In this document: positions 16,801-17,482 of the stretch, piece by piece
How positions within the stretch are numbered: the stretch's first letter is position 1
How the letters are laid out: each line of letters opens with the position of its first letter
DNA from: CAMEON01 sp964427175
GTDB taxonomy: Bacteria; Bacillota; Clostridia; Oscillospirales; CAG-272
Assembly (NCBI GenBank): GCA_964427175.1
Contig: CAYRTP010000038.1
Span: 1 to 17,482 of the forward strand
Direction: 5' to 3'
Length of the DNA stretch: 17,482 bases
Notes under the pieces: model-generated
What the model was told of the DNA's origin: nothing
The model's database searches: none
Seen by the model: the letters and a program-made list of their open reading frames with translations, nothing else
Program-made: the position numbers and the translations under genes

Positions 16801-17482
16801 AAACTCCAAGCTGAGCATTCGGAGAGACTGATCATCAGTAAAGATTCCCTTCGCATCAACGATCAGATACTGTAACTGAGCATCGCCGCTGAACGAAATA
16901 CCCGAAATCAAGGAGCCGGACGCAAAATTCACAGTCTGCTCGGTGATCTTGTCGTAGGCGGACATATTCAACGACATATCCTTGAATTCATCGTCAACCA
17001 CCATCTTGAGGACCACATACCCAAAGTCTGCACCGGTCAGAGGCATCTGACCTGCACGTGCGCAGAAGTCTTCATACTTTACGTTGACCACAACGTGAGG
17101 AGTACCCTCAGCACTCATGATTTTTGCACCGTTCCACTGAACCCGATCAGAAGCATAAGGATACAGATAATTCATGAGATTGGAGGAGCCGTAGAATCCG
17201 GTCAGGGGGATCATATCGGTTTCCTGGTTAAATATCAGATGATCGTTGGTATACCCCTCGAGAGTAGGAGTATTTTCTTCGGAATCATCGTACTGCTTTT
17301 CGGGCTGGAAGATGGTTCCGTTTCTGTAGTTCAACTTGTCAGCCGCGGCATTCGATGCGATCTCATCGGCGGTCAACGCTCTATCATAAACACGGATCGC
17401 GTAGATCTCACCACCCCATCTACGGAGGGAGTTGGTGTGGCCCAGGTATACATAGTCCAGGTCCATGTTGTACTCGGACTCG
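10876..17482 (-). CDS. Giant secreted LamG protein with nine Cys-rich modules (5' end outside the window)
   Basis: The frame is open to the window edge with no start-site signal, so the N-terminus is missing; numbering here starts at the Met at 17466. Residues 1-50 are the end of a LamG/concanavalin-type domain (WGGEIYAIRVYDRALTADEI). Residues 50-255 are beta-rich and unassigned. Residues 265-497 are a complete LamG-like domain (IDSFTVSMWVKG ... NLIDEVLVFNGALTYEEMQS). A HDFANGSCTVCG motif follows at 540-551. Nine modules of 141-152 residues start at His 554, 702, 854, 995, 1139, 1283, 1426, 1568 and 1720. Each has SC-x-(D/N)G-V, C-x2-C, GGCGG, C-x-CG, a second C-x2-C and a closing Cys, about ten cysteines in all. 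The C-terminus (2090-2196) is Cys-free and beta-rich. No LPXTG or C-terminal membrane segment is seen. Likely an exported carbohydrate- or surface-binding protein; the Cys may form disulfides or bind metal. No enzyme motif is recognised. Confidence 0.85.
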   Translation of the reverse strand, partial: ESEYNMDLDYVYLGHTNSLRRWGGEIYAIRVYDRALTADEIASNAAADKLNYRNGTIFQPEKQYDDSEENTPTLEGYTNDHLIFNQETDMIPLTGFYGSSNLMNYLYPYASDRVQWNGAKIMSAEGTPHVVVNVKYEDFCARAGQMPLTGADFGYVVLKMVVDDEFKDMSLNMSAYDKITEQTVNFASGSLISGISFSGDAQLQYLIVDAKGIFTDDQSLRMLSLEFDGMSADTQVYLMEIALFETLDEANAYVQSGSDELPEIPDHSVPELDHLVGYLPLDHSDRDVMGNLTPSKAGRPAYAAGYQGAAFSTGADGYLTLGETWKPGIDSFTVSMWVKGVSTSGQVCLLANQAWGPEDLGFVFVWYQHQDSIRAVFNFNGVKQTYRFNVPDDYLNRWMYVTIVVDRANNQVKMSFDFDDFIVYDMDDAYVGISFDSYNYEGDYPGDDYQSEIVWTTYRPVAIGNDGVGGRSVPNGNLIDEVLVFNGALTYEEMQSIAAYYDVCYHANAEGTIVEPTCGENGLETGTCPDCGSFYERIIPATGDHDFANGSCTVCGTAHDCNYDVSYELMGESCEYGVKLIGTCYCGATETETVYEHLTVNVETIDVSAYENCGGHFGVERCLCGVSGNFFYGGFNHYWMGSSAPTPDGKGDVATYFCNNCAVTWVITSSFTETDEPCTVDYHYTLEVKWSDNLVGTLTLDTLEENHAYTESAQLAEGATSCEDGVIVTGVCSVCGDTFTRTIYWHEWFTKERIDLSAIGACGGFLVQEGCACGAEGYAGRNEFQCGWMTDSETTTDENGKEITIDTNTCVECDLTWTETYYYEDTENPCFKQRFIHVVYTMNGETVCEMNYSERQSFHELEYSFSFADGVTSCEGGVTVMQECVNCGYGWERILTRHQYYEVESIDLRSEFEACGGFLILEACPCGERSNLYWSELICDFVYDKESGIGICTECGLSIEETQTTDKGETSCEVIRHQTITLIKGDKTRTLSSQRTSTSHQFIGTWEGDIESCLNGVTVTLTCYRCGYSGGEGTIEDHVVYMVDCLDFTEVGGCGGIFAVCSCPCGEKTASWYEDLQCQFGWVESDQNNGKGHEACLTCGLTRSETNTTEKIDGTCNVIYRGQITISKDNNTASLSYERTSTSHQFIGTWEGDVESCLNGGTVTLTCYRCGYSGGEGTIEDHVVYMVDCLDFTEVGGCGGIFAVCSCPCGEKTASWYEDLQCQFGWVESDQNNGKGHEACLTCGLTRSETNTTEKIDGTCNVIYRGQVTISKDNDTASLSYERNGTEHQYVGTWEGAVDSCLNGVTVTMTCQKCNEYGGERTIKNHETFMVDCLDYTSIGGCGGEYVVYRCPCGESVDYWSRNVQCSFEWVYDKEAQTEYQACTVCGMTLKREQTTQKVENSCKVIYNGTVTISKDGNSASLSYQGNGTEHVYTYSWADGVQSCLDGVDVTSDCIYCDYVYTRTITYHNTYAIDRLDFTTVGGCVGEFRVYSCPCGENAHTAWHDRKCQFSWEYDQETSAEVGTCTECGMTFVQKMSRTEVENSCKVNYIGKVTISKDGNSESMEYAYTQRQHKYTYEWDQNVESCTDGIAFTATCKYADCGYSYSGRVTDHNTHELAVYNLADYQACGGTVTYYGCFCGKEGYMNRNLACDYTYTSNSYYDEENGRTVEVRTYVCETCGMRDTRSWYSEKATDACEEIRYYTETVSVGDTLVGDFTYQDRYVSHNWEYTYTLQEGSNTCEDGVTVSGVCKDCQESSSYTTNGHERFEVSRIELGSVCGGYATEYSCACGQNHSINLYEHVNCDFGSQHINYEELWLEGAINGSQYITEGGHYYRESYGRLYTCSATDPQCAYQIRYAIYWLPVEGETCVIAQYETWQFGYNAETGTFEKEIVIATGRRAQWHSYDEGTEVLETWENGNRKTRGWVYTCSVCQSTYSDLNHYNENGEPVKMEEIAVNTLDNEFNKQYDRVFIQYNGYWVIQLEAFKYADGTMYTRQCSYDGCTRTNVSTDRDGIESSWKEEHCVTTWRWDPQPTCTQFGKEVHVCALCSAELDKAADYKPYGHSWNKISDGVYECYTCGLENANGADGTIVMEDLSTDENYIVGYWNKSNVEFTKYVSIVMADGEVIDLEGITFADETDICAISFSKAAVEAAAATAVAGTAYEGAAYDVRFTFVPYGADSSFDYAITFTTEVTEEVSEAA
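13633..14496 (-). repeat. Two tandem 432-bp repeats inside the Cys-rich gene
   Basis: Copies 13633-14064 and 14065-14496 differ at only five positions by my alignment (about 99% identical); the match runs on to about 14501. The unit is exactly 144 codons, one Cys-rich module, so the frame is kept. The encoded modules at residues 995-1138 and 1139-1282 differ by four residues. The other modules are far more diverged, so this duplication is recent. Confidence 0.95.

Noticed and set aside
11293..16875. A 1,860-codon open frame on the plus strand, antisense to the Cys-rich gene
   Set aside because: It lacks recognisable domains and is hydrophobic and repetitive only because it mirrors the modules. 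The minus frame has two LamG-like domains and regular Cys motifs. The absence of stops is explained by codon bias in the real gene.

Overview
The window reads as chromosome of an uncultured gut-type anaerobic Firmicute (Clostridia, perhaps Oscillospirales or Christensenellales). This is inference from gene content: several Xre regulators with TPR-like tails, a sodium-pump decarboxylase beta subunit, a tRNA-Lys of clostridial type, a GH38 mannosidase, a DUF4838 lipoprotein and a giant Cys-rich LamG protein. Promoters are textbook sigma-A types (TTGACA-N17-TATAAT) and ribosome binding sites are strong AGGAGG-like sites. Most genes are rather GC-rich. The Xre genes at 637-1164 and 5997-7094 look clearly more AT-rich, which suggests they were acquired.

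Layout. Bases 1-407 (minus strand) hold the start of a Na+-translocating decarboxylase beta gene. Ahead of it is a full regulatory leader: promoter, yybP-ykoY (manganese) riboswitch and an overlapping terminator. Bases 410-636 are intergenic, with a long imperfect palindrome and short tandem repeats. A minus-strand Xre regulator (637-1164) and mutY (1278-2345) follow, each with its own promoter. Divergent from mutY is tRNA-Lys(TTT) at 2526-2601. A perfect palindrome behind it copies the tRNA 3' end in inverse orientation, and a second, direct copy lies about 146 bp downstream. Next is a minus-strand DUF4838 lipoprotein (2812-4662) whose promoter spacer is mostly a 19-base homopolymer.

On the plus strand come two Xre/TPR-like regulators (4951-5760 and 5997-7094). 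A 67-bp terminator-plus-minus-35 cassette is duplicated on either side of the second one. Then an FMN split-barrel protein (7231-7707) and a GH38 alpha-mannosidase (7737-10784) form an apparent operon, closed by a strong terminator. The rest of the window (10876-17482, minus) is one open frame with no start inside the window. It encodes at least 2,200 residues: LamG-like domains, nine Cys-rich modules of about 141-152 residues, and a beta-rich C-terminus. Two of the modules are a very recent 432-bp tandem duplication.

The lipoprotein, mannosidase and LamG protein fit a lifestyle of binding and degrading host or plant glycans. No CRISPR array, transposase, phage gene or rRNA was seen. The most notable items are the manganese riboswitch on an unexpected gene, the possibly phase-variable lipoprotein promoter, the duplicated cassette around a regulator, the tRNA-derived repeats, and the Cys-module giant protein, whose module I cannot assign to a named family.
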